Shown one piece after another: positions 17,618-26,432 of a stretch of 64,000 nt of DNA. This DNA is from Solidesulfovibrio fructosivorans JJ] (GTDB taxonomy: Bacteria > Desulfobacterota > Desulfovibrionia > Desulfovibrionales > Desulfovibrionaceae), in the NCBI RefSeq assembly GCF_000179555.1, contig NZ_AECZ01000014.1:51354-115353 (forward strand), written 5' to 3'. A model generated the notes under the pieces. The model was not told the origin of the DNA and searched no databases. It saw only the letters and a program-made list of their open reading frames with translations. The stretch's first letter is position 1, and each line of letters starts with the position of its first letter. The position numbers and the translations under genes are program-made.

Positions 17618-18910
17618 TTATTTTTTCTTGCCGGAACTCAGGAAAAGCTCCTTGGCCGTGCCCGGCTCAAACTGGTAGCGGGCGGCCTTTTCCCAAAAAT
17701 ACTTGTCCTTGTCGCGCCCGAGCACCCAGAAGTCGAAATCCCAGTCCTCGCGGCGGTCGCCATGCTCGTTTAAGGCCAGCCAACCCGTGACGCCGTACAT
17801 GCGCTCGCATACCCGGGGCAGCATCTGCTTGAAGCGCGCGGCATCGCCGGTTCCACCCACGGCCTGGGCCGTGAAGAAGGCCGCCCAGGCCCCGTCGTAG
17901 GCGGCCAGGCTCTGGGTGTCGGGGAAAAGGTCGGCCTTGTCCTGGATGCGCTTTTCCGTGAGCGCGTACACGTTGGCCCCGCCCTCGCCGTAACGCGGGC
18001 TGGCCAGCCGGACCTTCATGGCGAAGGCCGCGCTCTCCGGGTCCTTGGCGATGGGATCGAACATAGCAGTGCCGTCGCAGCCGTACCAGGGCACGGCCGC
18101 CAGCTCCGGATGCTTGGCCGCGCCCTTTAAAAGGGTCACAATCTCCGGTCCGCCGGCGAAATAGATCGCCACCTTGCCGTTTTTGCGCTCGCGCGAAAGC
18201 TGCCCCACCAGCTTGGCCAGATCGCCGAGGATCTCGGAAAAATCCTTGCGGTCCGGGGCGAACCGCGCCCCGGGCAGGACCTCGCCGCCAAGCTGGCGAA
18301 ACCGCGCCTTGACGTGCACGACCATATCGTCGCCGTAGCGGTCGCCCCGCCACAACGGCACCACGGTGCCCACGCCTTCCTGGCGCATGAGGCTCGTCAC
18401 CGCCTCGGCCTGATAGGTGTCCGACGGCGACAGGCGAAAGAGGTTGTCGCCCTTTCTGGACAGAAACGGCCCGGAGCTGCCCTGGCTGATGAGCACCATG
18501 TTGTTCTTGTCGGCGTATTCCAGGCAGGCCTCGGCGTCGTCGTCGGAATAGGGGCCGATGACGACGCGGATTCCCTGGCCGGCCAGGGCCTTCAGCCGCT
18601 CCACGGCCGTGGCCGGCTTGCCGCCGGTGTCTTCCATCACGAAACGGACCTGGCCGCCCTGGCCGTTATTGGCCAGATAGGCGTTGATGTCGGCCTGGGC
18701 CAGTTCCAGGGCGGCCTTGGACGTCTTGCCGCGCTCGGCCAGGGGCCCGGTCAGCGGCAACAACGCCCCGAAGGTGTACCCGCCGCCCTTCTGGGCCGCC
18801 GCCACGCCGACAAGGGCCAGCAGCGCGGCCGCCGCCAGGCACGCCGCCGCCAGACCGCGCAGGCCGGCCAACCCGGCGCGCCGTTTCCTCCCAACCCCAT
18901 GCCCGTTCAT
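17618..18910 (-). CDS. ABC transporter periplasmic solute-binding protein (branched-chain amino acid type)
   Basis: This 430-residue exported protein has a long signal peptide (hydrophobic stretch about residues 18-38, cleavage near VAAAQ). The mature part is a Peripla_BP_6 (Leu/Ile/Val-binding, amide-type) fold: FGALLPLTGPLAERGK, VVIGPYSDDDAEACLEYA, VLISQGSSGPFLS and SLAAYDGAWAAFFTAQA. It would bind an amino acid, amide or similar ligand in the periplasm. No permease or ATPase gene is adjacent, so it is an orphan; partners may be elsewhere or it may serve a sensor. It is divergent from the hybrid kinase gene. Confidence 0.85.
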   Translation of the reverse strand: MNGHGVGRKRRAGLAGLRGLAAACLAAAALLALVGVAAAQKGGGYTFGALLPLTGPLAERGKTSKAALELAQADINAYLANNGQGGQVRFVMEDTGGKPATAVERLKALAGQGIRVVIGPYSDDDAEACLEYADKNNMVLISQGSSGPFLSRKGDNLFRLSPSDTYQAEAVTSLMRQEGVGTVVPLWRGDRYGDDMVVHVKARFRQLGGEVLPGARFAPDRKDFSEILGDLAKLVGQLSRERKNGKVAIYFAGGPEIVTLLKGAAKHPELAAVPWYGCDGTAMFDPIAKDPESAAFAMKVRLASPRYGEGGANVYALTEKRIQDKADLFPDTQSLAAYDGAWAAFFTAQAVGGTGDAARFKQMLPRVCERMYGVTGWLALNEHGDRREDWDFDFWVLGRDKDKYFWEKAARYQFEPGTAKELFLSSGKKK

Positions 18911-19122
18911 AGCCTCTCCTTGCCGCGACAGCGCCAGGGCCGCCGCGCCCTAATGTCCGCGGCCCGCGTCCAAACGCAGGCCACGCTTTCATGCCCATAC
19001 CCGCAAGCGGGACAAAAGAAAACCGATCGCCGCCCGCCCTTTCCAAACGACGCCCGTTGGCATAAACAAAGGAAACGGCGCAGCCTGCCGCATGTTGTGC
19101 CCCATTCCATGAAGGATTGGCC

Positions 19123-21642
19123 ATGACCGACCCTCACGCCTCGGAAGAAGTGACGCCGAGCCCGGGCCGGGGCGCCACGCCCCCCACAGCCGACCACCTC
19201 TTCGCCATGGACCCCGCCTCCCTGTCGCCGGAAGGCGTCGCCAAACTGCGCGACGCGCTTCGCGCCAGCCAGGAAGCCCTTTCCCGCCAGGACGAACAGT
19301 TGCGGGAGACCCGCGCCGCCCTGGCCGAAACCCGCGAACGCTTCGCCGACCTGTACGAATGCGCCCCGATCGGCTTTCTGAGCCTGGACGCGGCCGGCGG
19401 CATCGTCGCGGCCAACCGCCAGGCCGCGGCCATGCTCGGCCATACGCCCGAGACGCTCCCCGGCCAGCCCTTTTCCCGCTTCGTGGCCCGGGCGGACCAG
19501 CCGTGCCTGCGCGCCCTGCGCGATCGGGCCGGACGGACCGGGGAACGGCAGACGGCGGGAATAAGGCTCTTGCGCCCGGATCAAACCGGCCGTTACGTGG
19601 AGATCGCCGCCACGCCGGCGGGCCGGCCGACCGGCCCGGACACGGGGCGGGGCCTCCACATCGCCCTTTCCGACCTCCCCCCCCGCCGGGAATCCGAAGA
19701 GGCCCTGCGCCTGGCCGACGGCATCCTCGAAACGGGACCCGCTTTTCTCCTGCGCTTCGCCGTGTCCGGCGAGGAACCCGGCCCGGTGGAATACGTCTCG
19801 GCAAACATCGACCGCTTCGGCTTTTCCCGGGAAAAACTGATCAGCGGCGCCCTGCTCCCCCGCGAACTCGTCCACGCGGACGACCTGCCCAAGGTCGAAG
19901 CGGCCCTGCGGGAAAACGCCGTCGCCGGCAACGATGCCTGTATCCTGGACTACCGCCTGCGGACCGGGGACGGCCAAACCCGCTACGTCACCGACCACGC
20001 GCGGCTGTTGCGCGACGCCTTCGGCCGGGTAAACGCCGTCCAAAGCCTGGTCCTGGACGTCACCGACAGCGCCTTGGCCAGGCAGGACCTGGAAACCGTC
20101 CTCGACAGCGCCCCCATTCCCATCGTCAAGGTCCGCGTCACGCCGCACGGCGACCGGATTCTCGAATACCAGAACCCCGCCGCCGCCCGCCTGTTCGGGG
20201 AAGCGGCCCTGGGGAAATCCTGCAAGGCCTATTTGTGCAAGAAGGAGACCTGCCCGGCCTTAAGCGCCGATTCCGGCGTGGTGCGGGACAGGGAATGCGC
20301 CGTCACCACCCTGCGCGGCGAACGCGTCATGTACAAGACCGCCCACAAACTCCCCGACGGCTCGGGCATCATCGAGGCCATGGTGGACGTCACCGAGCTC
20401 ATGCGCACGCGCCAGAACCTGACGCGGGCCATGGAGGCGGCCGAGGCGGCCAACAAGGCCAAATCGGAATTCCTGGCCACCATGAGCCACGAAATCCGCA
20501 CGCCCATAAACGGCATCATGGGCATGACCGAGCTGGCCCTCCAGACCGACCTGACCGGGGAACAGCGGGAATACCTCGACCTGGCCCGCCAGTCGGCCCT
20601 GTCGCTGCTCGACATCGTCAACGACATTCTGGATTTCTCCCGCATCGAGGCCGGCCGGGTGGAGCTTTCCGCCGCGCCCTTTTCCCCGCGCCGCATGCTC
20701 GGCCGCTGCCTGCGGCTGTTCGACACCCTGGCCGCGCGCCACGGCAACACCTTGAGCCTCTCCGTGCACCCGGACGTCCCCGAAACCCTCATCGGCGACG
20801 CCGGCCGGCTGGGACAGGTCGTGGCCAACCTCGTCTCCAACGGGCTCAAGTTCACCCGAAACGGCGACGTGCGCCTGTGCGTGGAACCCGACACCCAAAA
20901 CGAGATCCTTTGCGCCGACCCGTCGGACACGCCCCCCGGGAACCGGGTGTCCCTGCTTTTCTCCGTCATCGATACCGGCATCGGCATCCCCGCCGCCAAG
21001 CAGGACCGCATTTTCGAGCCCTTCACCCAGCTCGACGGGAGCCTTACGCGCGGCGTCGGCGGCACGGGGCTGGGACTTTCCATCTGCAACAACCTGGTCG
21101 CGCTCATGGGCGGACGCCTCTGGCTCAGCTCACGGCCGGGCAAGGGCAGCACCTTTTATTTCACCACCGTGTGCCGCAAAAAAAGCGGCGCGGCGCGGCA
21201 ACGGCCCGAGACGACCACCGCCCGCGCGCCCCTGCCCGCGCTGTCCATCCTGCTGGTCGAGGACAACTGCATCAACCAGCTCGTGGGCAAACGCCTGCTG
21301 GAACGCCGGGGACACGGCGTCACGGCCGTGGATTCGGGCGCGGCCGCCCTGGCCCTTCTCGCGAAGAGGTCCTTCGACTGCGTGCTCATGGATGTGGAAA
21401 TGCCGGAATTAAACGGCCTGGAGGCCCTGGCCCGACTTCGCGACCCGGCGTGCTACGGCGAGCGAGCCGACACGCCCGTGGTGGCGCTCACCGCCCACGC
21501 CGTCAGGGGCTACCGGGAAAAAATGCTGGCCGCGGGCTTCGACGACTACGTGTCCAAGCCCATCGACATGCGCCAGCTCGAGGCGGCCCTGCGCCGGGCC
21601 CTGGCCAGGCCGCGTCGCCGGGGGGGCGGCGCGGGCGCTTAA
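19123..21642 (+). CDS. Hybrid sensor histidine kinase (PAS-PAS-HisKA-HATPase-REC)
   Basis: This is a soluble 839-residue protein without transmembrane segments. After an N-terminal coiled region (about 25-75) come a PAS domain (about 80-190), two further PAS-like sections to about 425, a HisKA domain with His456 in ATMSHEIRTPINGIMG, and a HATPase with VSNGLKFTRNGD, DTGIGIP and GTGLGLSIC. A C-terminal receiver has Asp757 in VLMDVEMPELNG. It probably senses an intracellular signal and phosphorylates itself. The start is ATG 19123 behind GAAGGA. It lies 55 bases before the OmpR-type regulator. Confidence 0.9.
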   Translation: MTDPHASEEVTPSPGRGATPPTADHLFAMDPASLSPEGVAKLRDALRASQEALSRQDEQLRETRAALAETRERFADLYECAPIGFLSLDAAGGIVAANRQAAAMLGHTPETLPGQPFSRFVARADQPCLRALRDRAGRTGERQTAGIRLLRPDQTGRYVEIAATPAGRPTGPDTGRGLHIALSDLPPRRESEEALRLADGILETGPAFLLRFAVSGEEPGPVEYVSANIDRFGFSREKLISGALLPRELVHADDLPKVEAALRENAVAGNDACILDYRLRTGDGQTRYVTDHARLLRDAFGRVNAVQSLVLDVTDSALARQDLETVLDSAPIPIVKVRVTPHGDRILEYQNPAAARLFGEAALGKSCKAYLCKKETCPALSADSGVVRDRECAVTTLRGERVMYKTAHKLPDGSGIIEAMVDVTELMRTRQNLTRAMEAAEAANKAKSEFLATMSHEIRTPINGIMGMTELALQTDLTGEQREYLDLARQSALSLLDIVNDILDFSRIEAGRVELSAAPFSPRRMLGRCLRLFDTLAARHGNTLSLSVHPDVPETLIGDAGRLGQVVANLVSNGLKFTRNGDVRLCVEPDTQNEILCADPSDTPPGNRVSLLFSVIDTGIGIPAAKQDRIFEPFTQLDGSLTRGVGGTGLGLSICNNLVALMGGRLWLSSRPGKGSTFYFTTVCRKKSGAARQRPETTTARAPLPALSILLVEDNCINQLVGKRLLERRGHGVTAVDSGAAALALLAKRSFDCVLMDVEMPELNGLEALARLRDPACYGERADTPVVALTAHAVRGYREKMLAAGFDDYVSKPIDMRQLEAALRRALARPRRRGGGAGA

Positions 21643-21697
21643 CAAGGCGGACCAAACAAGGTAGGCTGTTTCAATACGGCCAAACCGGAGGTGCGCC

Positions 21698-22375
21698 ATG
21701 CGCGTGCTCATCGTGGAAGACGATCTGGAAGCCGCCGCGTACATGGTCAAGGGGCTCAAGGAATCGGGCTACGTCGCCGACCACGTGGCCGACGGCCGCG
21801 AGGCGCTGTACCGCGTGGCGGGAGAAACCTACGACGCCCTGGTGGTGGATCGGATGCTGCCCGGCGTCGACGGGCTCACCATCGTGCGCACCATGCGCAC
21901 GGCCGGCAACCATACCCCCGTGCTGATCCTGTCGGCGCTCGGCGACGTGGACGACCGGGTCAAGGGCTTAAAGGCCGGCGGCGACGATTACCTGGTCAAG
22001 CCCTACGCCTTCGCCGAGCTGCTCGCCCGGCTGGAAGCCCTGCTGCGCCGGGGACGGGCCGAAGTCCCGGACACGACGCTCAAGGTCGCGGACCTGGAAA
22101 TGGACCTGGTCGCCCGCACGGTCAGGCGCGCCGGCAAGGCCATCGAACTCAAGCCCAAGGAATTCGCCCTGCTCGAGTACCTCATGCGCCACGCCGGCCA
22201 CGTCGTCACCCGCACCATGCTGCTCGAAAACGTCTGGGACTACTCCTTCGACCCCCAGACCAACGTCATCGACGTCCACATCAGCCGCCTGCGCCAGAAG
22301 ATCGACAAGGGACACGACAAGCCCCTGCTCTCCACCATCCGCGGCGCCGGATACAGCCTGCGTGATTCCAACTAA
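21698..22375 (+). CDS. OmpR/PhoB-type response regulator
   Basis: This is a 225-residue regulator. The receiver domain (1-120) has EDDLEAA, phospho-acceptor Asp51 in VVDRMLPGVDG and the KPYAFAEL lysine. The winged-helix DNA-binding domain (about 125-222) contains LKPKEFALLEYLMRHAG and TNVIDVHISRLRQKID. It overlaps the next gene (histidine kinase) by 14 bases, so the two form a cognate pair resembling CusRS/CopRS systems that respond to metal or envelope stress; the ligand is not known. Confidence 0.9.
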   Translation: MRVLIVEDDLEAAAYMVKGLKESGYVADHVADGREALYRVAGETYDALVVDRMLPGVDGLTIVRTMRTAGNHTPVLILSALGDVDDRVKGLKAGGDDYLVKPYAFAELLARLEALLRRGRAEVPDTTLKVADLEMDLVARTVRRAGKAIELKPKEFALLEYLMRHAGHVVTRTMLLENVWDYSFDPQTNVIDVHISRLRQKIDKGHDKPLLSTIRGAGYSLRDSN

Positions 22376-23738
22376 GCTCCTGCGATCCTCCACCCTGCGC
22401 CTGTCCATCATCCATATGGCCGCCTTCGGCCTGTCGGTGCTGGTGCTCCTGGGGTTCATCTACACCTCCACCGCCGGCTTCATGGAGCGGCAGACCGACG
22501 AGACGATAAACGCCGAGATCCAGGGGCTGGCCGAACAATACAGCCAGCTCGGCCTGACCGGCCTCATCCGCGTCATCAAGTCCCGCGTGGCCAAGGACAA
22601 GGCCGGCTCGAGCGTCTACCTGCTCACGGACTGGAAATTCAATCCCTTGGCCGGCAACCTGGCCGACTGGCCCAAGTTCAAGGACACCGGCTCGGGCTGG
22701 TTCGACGCCACCCTGGAAGACACTGAAAACTTCGAGCCGCGCCGGGTGCGCATGCGCTACTTCCTCCTTCCCGGCAACTTCCACCTCATCGTCGGCCGCG
22801 ACGTGTCCGAACGCATCAAGGTGGAACGGCTCATCATGGACGCGCTGATCTGGGGCCTCGGCATCACCGTGGTGCTCGGCGGCCTGGGCGGCCTTTTGAC
22901 CAGCCGCTGGACGCTCAAGCGCATCGACGTCATCAACAACGCCAGCCGGGAAATCATGCGCGGCGAACTGACCCGGCGCATCCCCACCCGTGGGGCCGGC
23001 GACGAATTCGACCGCCTGGCCGAGAACCTGAACGCCATGCTCGACCAGATCTCCAAGCTCATGGACGGCGTCAAGCAGGTGTCCAACAACATCGCCCACG
23101 ACCTGCGCGGTCCCTTAAACCGCATCCGCTCGGGCCTGGAAATGTCCCTGGCCCGGCCCGTCGACGACCCCGAACACTACCGCACCGTGCTGCGCCAGAC
23201 CATCAGCGAGATCGACAACCTGCTGATGACGTTCAACGCCCTTTTGACCATCGCCCAGGCCGAGGCCGGCACCCGCCGCCAGGATTTCACCGACGTGGAC
23301 CTGACCAGCCTCGCCGCCGACGTGGCCGAACTCTACGAGCCCCTGGCCGAGGAAAAAGATCTGGCCTTCTCCTTTCATCTCGCCCCGGACATCACCGTCG
23401 CCGGCAACCGCCACCTGCTCTCCCAGGCCCTGGCCAACCTCCTCGACAACGCCGTCAAATACACCCCCGACGGCGGGGCCATCACCGTCACCCTCACCGC
23501 CACCCCAAGCGGCCCGGAACTGGCCGTGGCCGACACCGGCCCCGGCATCCCGGCCGAATACCGGGAGCTCGTCCTCGAACGCTTCGCCCGGCTGGAATCC
23601 AGCCGCAACACCCCCGGCAGCGGCCTGGGGCTCTCCCTCGTCGCCGCCGCCGCCAGCCTGCACCAGGCCGCCCTGCGCCTCGAGGACAACGCCCCGGGCC
23701 TGCGCGTCACCATGGCCTTTCCCCGGCCCCGCGCCTGA
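22362..23738 (+). CDS. Membrane sensor histidine kinase
   Basis: This is a 458-residue kinase. Transmembrane helix 1 lies about residues 18-40, a periplasmic sensor at 41-160 and transmembrane helix 2 at about 163-186. Then come HAMP (TSRWTLKRIDVINNASREIM onward), HisKA with phospho-acceptor His246 in SNNIAHDLRGPLNRIR, and HATPase (LANLLDNAVKYTPDGG, DTGPGIP, GSGLGLSLV). The GTG start lies within the 3' end of the response regulator. Its promoter-distal neighbour is the set of three tandem sRNA-like units, which begin 22 bases after the stop. Confidence 0.9.
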   Translation: MIPTKLLRSSTLRLSIIHMAAFGLSVLVLLGFIYTSTAGFMERQTDETINAEIQGLAEQYSQLGLTGLIRVIKSRVAKDKAGSSVYLLTDWKFNPLAGNLADWPKFKDTGSGWFDATLEDTENFEPRRVRMRYFLLPGNFHLIVGRDVSERIKVERLIMDALIWGLGITVVLGGLGGLLTSRWTLKRIDVINNASREIMRGELTRRIPTRGAGDEFDRLAENLNAMLDQISKLMDGVKQVSNNIAHDLRGPLNRIRSGLEMSLARPVDDPEHYRTVLRQTISEIDNLLMTFNALLTIAQAEAGTRRQDFTDVDLTSLAADVAELYEPLAEEKDLAFSFHLAPDITVAGNRHLLSQALANLLDNAVKYTPDGGAITVTLTATPSGPELAVADTGPGIPAEYRELVLERFARLESSRNTPGSGLGLSLVAAAASLHQAALRLEDNAPGLRVTMAFPRPRA

Positions 23739-23760
23739 GCCCGGCCAAACATGAATTTTA

Positions 23761-23970
23761 GTTCATAAAGCGGCCATACCACCTCCATGCTGGCCGCCTA
23801 TCCAGGCATCGTCGGATACGGCGTTGCGGCAAGGCCCGCACAAACGTGCCCGAGCCATACCCTCTTTGTTGCATCCGCCGTCCGTACGGCCCCTCCCGTC
23901 CGGATGGCCCCAAGGTCGCCCTCCCCCTCCTTGAACGAAGCCCCCGCCCACACGGCGGGGGCTTTCGTTT
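23761..23970 (+). ncRNA. Tandem sRNA-like unit 1
   Basis: The unit begins with GTTCATAAAGCGGCCAT, matching the GTTCAT(N4)CGGYCAT start of the other two units. It ends in an 11-bp hairpin AAGCCCCCGCC/GGCGGGGGCTT (23938-23948 with 23954-23964) followed by TCGTTT. It has no credible reading frame. The exact 5' end is unknown, so the interval is the repeat unit. Confidence 0.4.
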
Positions 23971-23996
23971 GCCCGCCATCCCGTTCCCTAAACAAC

Positions 23997-24207
23997 GTTC
24001 ATGTTCCGGTCATGCCCGGTCCACCCTCCCGACCTATATCTTTTCCCGACGGCAACGCGGCTATCCCCCTCCGGCCGCGCCGTCAAAAGCCCTTTGCCAA
24101 CAAACCAGGGCCCGGTTCCAACCCCCTTCACCCCGCCCGGGACCGCAAGCCGAAACCTCCTCTCCTCGAATGCGAAGCCCCCGCTCCCCGGCGGGGGCTT
24201 CCTCTTT
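23997..24207 (+). ncRNA. Tandem sRNA-like unit 2
   Basis: The start motif GTTCATGTTCCGGTCAT is followed by a TATATCTT stretch (a possible -10 box) and GACGGCAACGCGG. The end is an 11-bp hairpin GAAGCCCCCGC/GCGGGGGCTTC (24174-24184 with 24191-24201), then CTCTTT. It resembles unit 3 most closely. Confidence 0.45.
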
Positions 24208-24217
24208 CCTAACCAAA

Positions 24218-24406
24218 GTTCATGCCCCGGCCATGCCCCTTTCATGATCCATGTTTATAAGGAAGATGACGGCAACCCCGGCTTCCCCCTCAAGCCGGTC
24301 CGTCAAGGTCCCGCGGCGCGCACCACGCCGCAGGGCCGGCTACAACACTCTCTCTCCTCCCTCCTTGAGCAGGCCCCCGCTTCCCCGGCGGGGGCCTGTG
24401 TTTTTT
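24218..24406 (+). ncRNA. Tandem sRNA-like unit 3
   Basis: The start motif GTTCATGCCCCGGCCAT is followed by TTTATAAGGA (possible -10) and GACGGCAACCCCGG. The terminal hairpin CAGGCCCCCGC/GCGGGGGCCTG (24370-24380 with 24388-24398) is followed by TGTTTTTT, the best U-tract of the three. Two base pairs differ from unit 2 by compensatory change. Confidence 0.5.
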
Positions 24407-24457
24407 GGGCGGAGGGAGGGAAGACGAGGAGACGCAGGCGGCAGAAAGGGCAGGGAA

Positions 24458-24515
24458 GCTGCCCCTGCAACCCCGCTGGGGGACTTGATGTCCCCCGGAC
24501 CCCTTTTTACCGGGT
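24458..24515 (-). repeat. R-end module of the large repeat family (inverted, lone)
   Basis: The sequence GGGGGACTTGATGTCCCCC, followed by GGACCCC, a T run and ACCGGGT, is nearly identical to the reverse complement of the right end of the large repeat at 53008-53073. It is the left boundary of the AT-rich small gene region, with an L module at the other boundary. Confidence 0.75.
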
Positions 24516-24592
24516 CAGGATGTATTGTTGAAATTTGATTAGCTTTGGTTTGTTGGACTACGAAACTTTATATGGTATCCAACGTAAAAAAG

Positions 24593-24922
24593 TTACCATC
24601 CTTTCACCTCATCACCATTCTTCATCCATGAATATCCAATAGTCCTACCACTCTGCTTATTAAGCACGGAGACGCTAGCATACCCATCTCTAATAACCAC
24701 TGAAACAGAACGTTTTTGGTGCGGACCCAAATAACCACTGTAAACAATATTATTATTGCTATACCTATCCCTGACAACAATATCATTTCCAAATGGGTCA
24801 TCATTGTAAATAACCAAGGTTCCAGCTTGTGCATCTGTGGTTGTTCCATTAATTAAAAATATTCCAGAAGAGAACAGCATTACTAAACAAACAAAAGCAA
24901 CATTAAAAGATAAACGTTTCAT
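24593..24922 (-). CDS. AT-rich small secreted protein
   Basis: This is a 109-residue protein with a signal peptide (LSFNVAFVCLVMLFSSGIFL) and a polar, beta-rich mature part rich in Asn, Ser and aromatic residues (YNDDPFGNDIVVRDRYSNNN). No family is recognised. The start is ATG 24922 behind GGAGG; the frame extends four codons upstream through the ribosome binding site itself. Base composition is far more AT-rich than the surroundings, as is the 150 bases upstream, indicating foreign origin. The gene is bracketed by R and L modules of the large repeat. Confidence 0.7.
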   Translation of the reverse strand: MKRLSFNVAFVCLVMLFSSGIFLINGTTTDAQAGTLVIYNDDPFGNDIVVRDRYSNNNIVYSGYLGPHQKRSVSVVIRDGYASVSVLNKQSGRTIGYSWMKNGDEVKGW

Positions 24923-25083
24923 AGCGGCCTCCAAAAATAAATTTTTACTTTGCTAAACATATTTCTGAATATTTTATCAAATGTCAATATATATATGAAA
25001 AAATATACATAAATTGCAATACATTATATAAAAAATAATACCCACTCCCCGCCTTATTGCTTTGGGACGTCGGTGTTGTGGAG

Positions 25084-25160
25084 GGGAGACCGGGGGGCAT
25101 CACGCCCCCCGGCGGAGTGCGGAGGCAAAGCCTCTGCCGGGGTCCGGGGCGGCGCCCCGG
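25084..25160 (-). repeat. L-end module of the large repeat family, directly after uppS
   Basis: There are three successive GC hairpins: CGGGGGG/CCCCCCG, GCGGAGGCAAAGCCTCTGC, and CGGGGCGGCGCCCCG. They are the reverse complement of the L module at 11127-11206, with altered loops and kept stems. The module abuts the uppS stop codon (25161) and may act as its terminator. Confidence 0.75.
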
Positions 25161-25877
25161 CTACCCGGCGGCTTGGTCGCCGGTGAGGCCGAAACGCCGG
25201 GTGCGGTTTTGGTAATCGTGCAGGGCGGCTTCGAAGTGGTCGGGGGTGAAGTCGGGCCAGAGGGTCTCGGGGAAGGAGAACTCACTGTAGGTGGACTGCC
25301 ACAGCAGATATCCGGAGAGGCGTTTTTCGCCGCTGGTGCGGATAATGAGGTCCGGGTCGGGCTGTCCGGCGGTGTAGAGTTCGGCCGAGAGGCGTTCTTC
25401 GGTGACATCTTCGGGGGCGACGCCCTGGCGCATGAGGCTGCGGCAGGCGCGCAGAATTTCGTCGCGGCCGGAGTAGTTGAGGGCCAGGTTCAGGGTCATT
25501 TCGGTGCAGTGGGCGGTCTTGGCGATGACGTGGCCGAGGACCTTGCGCGCGGCCAGGGGCAAGTCGGCCATTTCGCCGAGCAACCGGAACCGAATGGACT
25601 GCTTGAGCAGCATGTCCGTTTCGCGGGTTAAAAACCGCACCAGGAGGTCGAAAAGGAACTTGACCTCGTCAGCCGGCCGTCCCCAGTTCTCCTTGGAAAA
25701 GGCGTAAAGGGTCAGGTGGCCGATGCCCAGTTCCCGGCAGCGGGTGATGATGCCCCGGGCGGCCTCGGTGCCGGCCCGGTGGCCTTCGCTACGGGGCAGG
25801 CCGCGCATGGTGGCCCAGCGTCCGTTGCCATCCATGATGATGGCGACGTGGCGGGGAAGCGACATGGAATCCGGCAC
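25161..25877 (-). CDS. uppS: Isoprenyl transferase (undecaprenyl diphosphate synthase)
   Basis: This is a 238-residue cis-prenyltransferase. The catalytic Asp lies in HVAIIMDGNGRWA (about residues 10-22), followed by GHRAGTEAARGII, LTLYAFSKENWGRP, the LNLALNYSGRDEI block and the substrate-binding DPDLIIRTSGEKRLSGYLLWQ. It makes undecaprenyl diphosphate, the lipid carrier for peptidoglycan and surface glycans. The GTG at 25877 overlaps the frr stop by one base; ATG 25865 is an alternative start. It is the last gene of pyrH-frr-uppS; the usual follower cdsA is absent. Confidence 0.95.
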   Translation of the reverse strand: MPDSMSLPRHVAIIMDGNGRWATMRGLPRSEGHRAGTEAARGIITRCRELGIGHLTLYAFSKENWGRPADEVKFLFDLLVRFLTRETDMLLKQSIRFRLLGEMADLPLAARKVLGHVIAKTAHCTEMTLNLALNYSGRDEILRACRSLMRQGVAPEDVTEERLSAELYTAGQPDPDLIIRTSGEKRLSGYLLWQSTYSEFSFPETLWPDFTPDHFEAALHDYQNRTRRFGLTGDQAAG

Positions 25878-26431
25878 TATATCTCCATGATTTCCTTTTC
25901 TTTCTTGGCGAGGGCATCATCGGCCTTGGCGATATAGGCATCGGTGAGCTTCTGGACGTCTTCCTGGCCCTTGTGCTGGTCGTCCTCGCTGATCGCCTTG
26001 TCGTTCTTCTTTTTCTTGAGGGCGTCGTTGGCGTCGCGGCGGATGTTGCGGATGGCGACCTTGGCTTCCTCGGCGTATTTCTTGGCCACCTTGGCCAGGT
26101 CCTTGCGGCGGTCCTCGGTCAGGGGCGGGATGGAAATACGGATGATCTTGCCGTCGTTGACCGGGGTCAGGCCGAGGTCGGATTTGAGAATGGCCTTTTC
26201 CACGTCATGGAAGGCCTTGCGGTCCCAGGGCGCGATGGTGATGGTGCGGCTGTCCGGGGTGGACACCGAGGCCATCTGGTCCAGGGGAGTGGGGGTGCCG
26301 TAGTAGTCCACGCGGATACCGTCGAGGAGCGAAGTCGTGGCCCGTCCGGTACGCAGCCGCGCGAATTCCTTGTCCAGCGAAGCCAGCGCCTTTTGCATCC
26401 GGTCTTCGGCGTCCTTGAGCACTGCCTGCAT
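25877..26431 (-). CDS. frr: Ribosome recycling factor
   Basis: This is a 184-residue protein with the family-typical sequence throughout: [20 protein letters not shown], the hinge and core segment [34 protein letters not shown], and a helical C-terminus ([14 protein letters not shown]). Together with EF-G it splits post-termination ribosomes. The length is normal. It lies one base downstream of pyrH and overlaps uppS, so the three are one translation-coupled unit. Confidence 0.97.
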   Translation of the reverse strand: MQAVLKDAEDRMQKALASLDKEFARLRTGRATTSLLDGIRVDYYGTPTPLDQMASVSTPDSRTITIAPWDRKAFHDVEKAILKSDLGLTPVNDGKIIRISIPPLTEDRRKDLAKVAKKYAEEAKVAIRNIRRDANDALKKKKNDKAISEDDQHKGQEDVQKLTDAYIAKADDALAKKEKEIMEI

Positions 26432-26432
26432 A

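Noticed and set aside
23761..24406. CRISPR array
   Set aside because: The repeated units are ~220 bp with conserved ends, not short direct repeats with spacers, and no cas gene is present.
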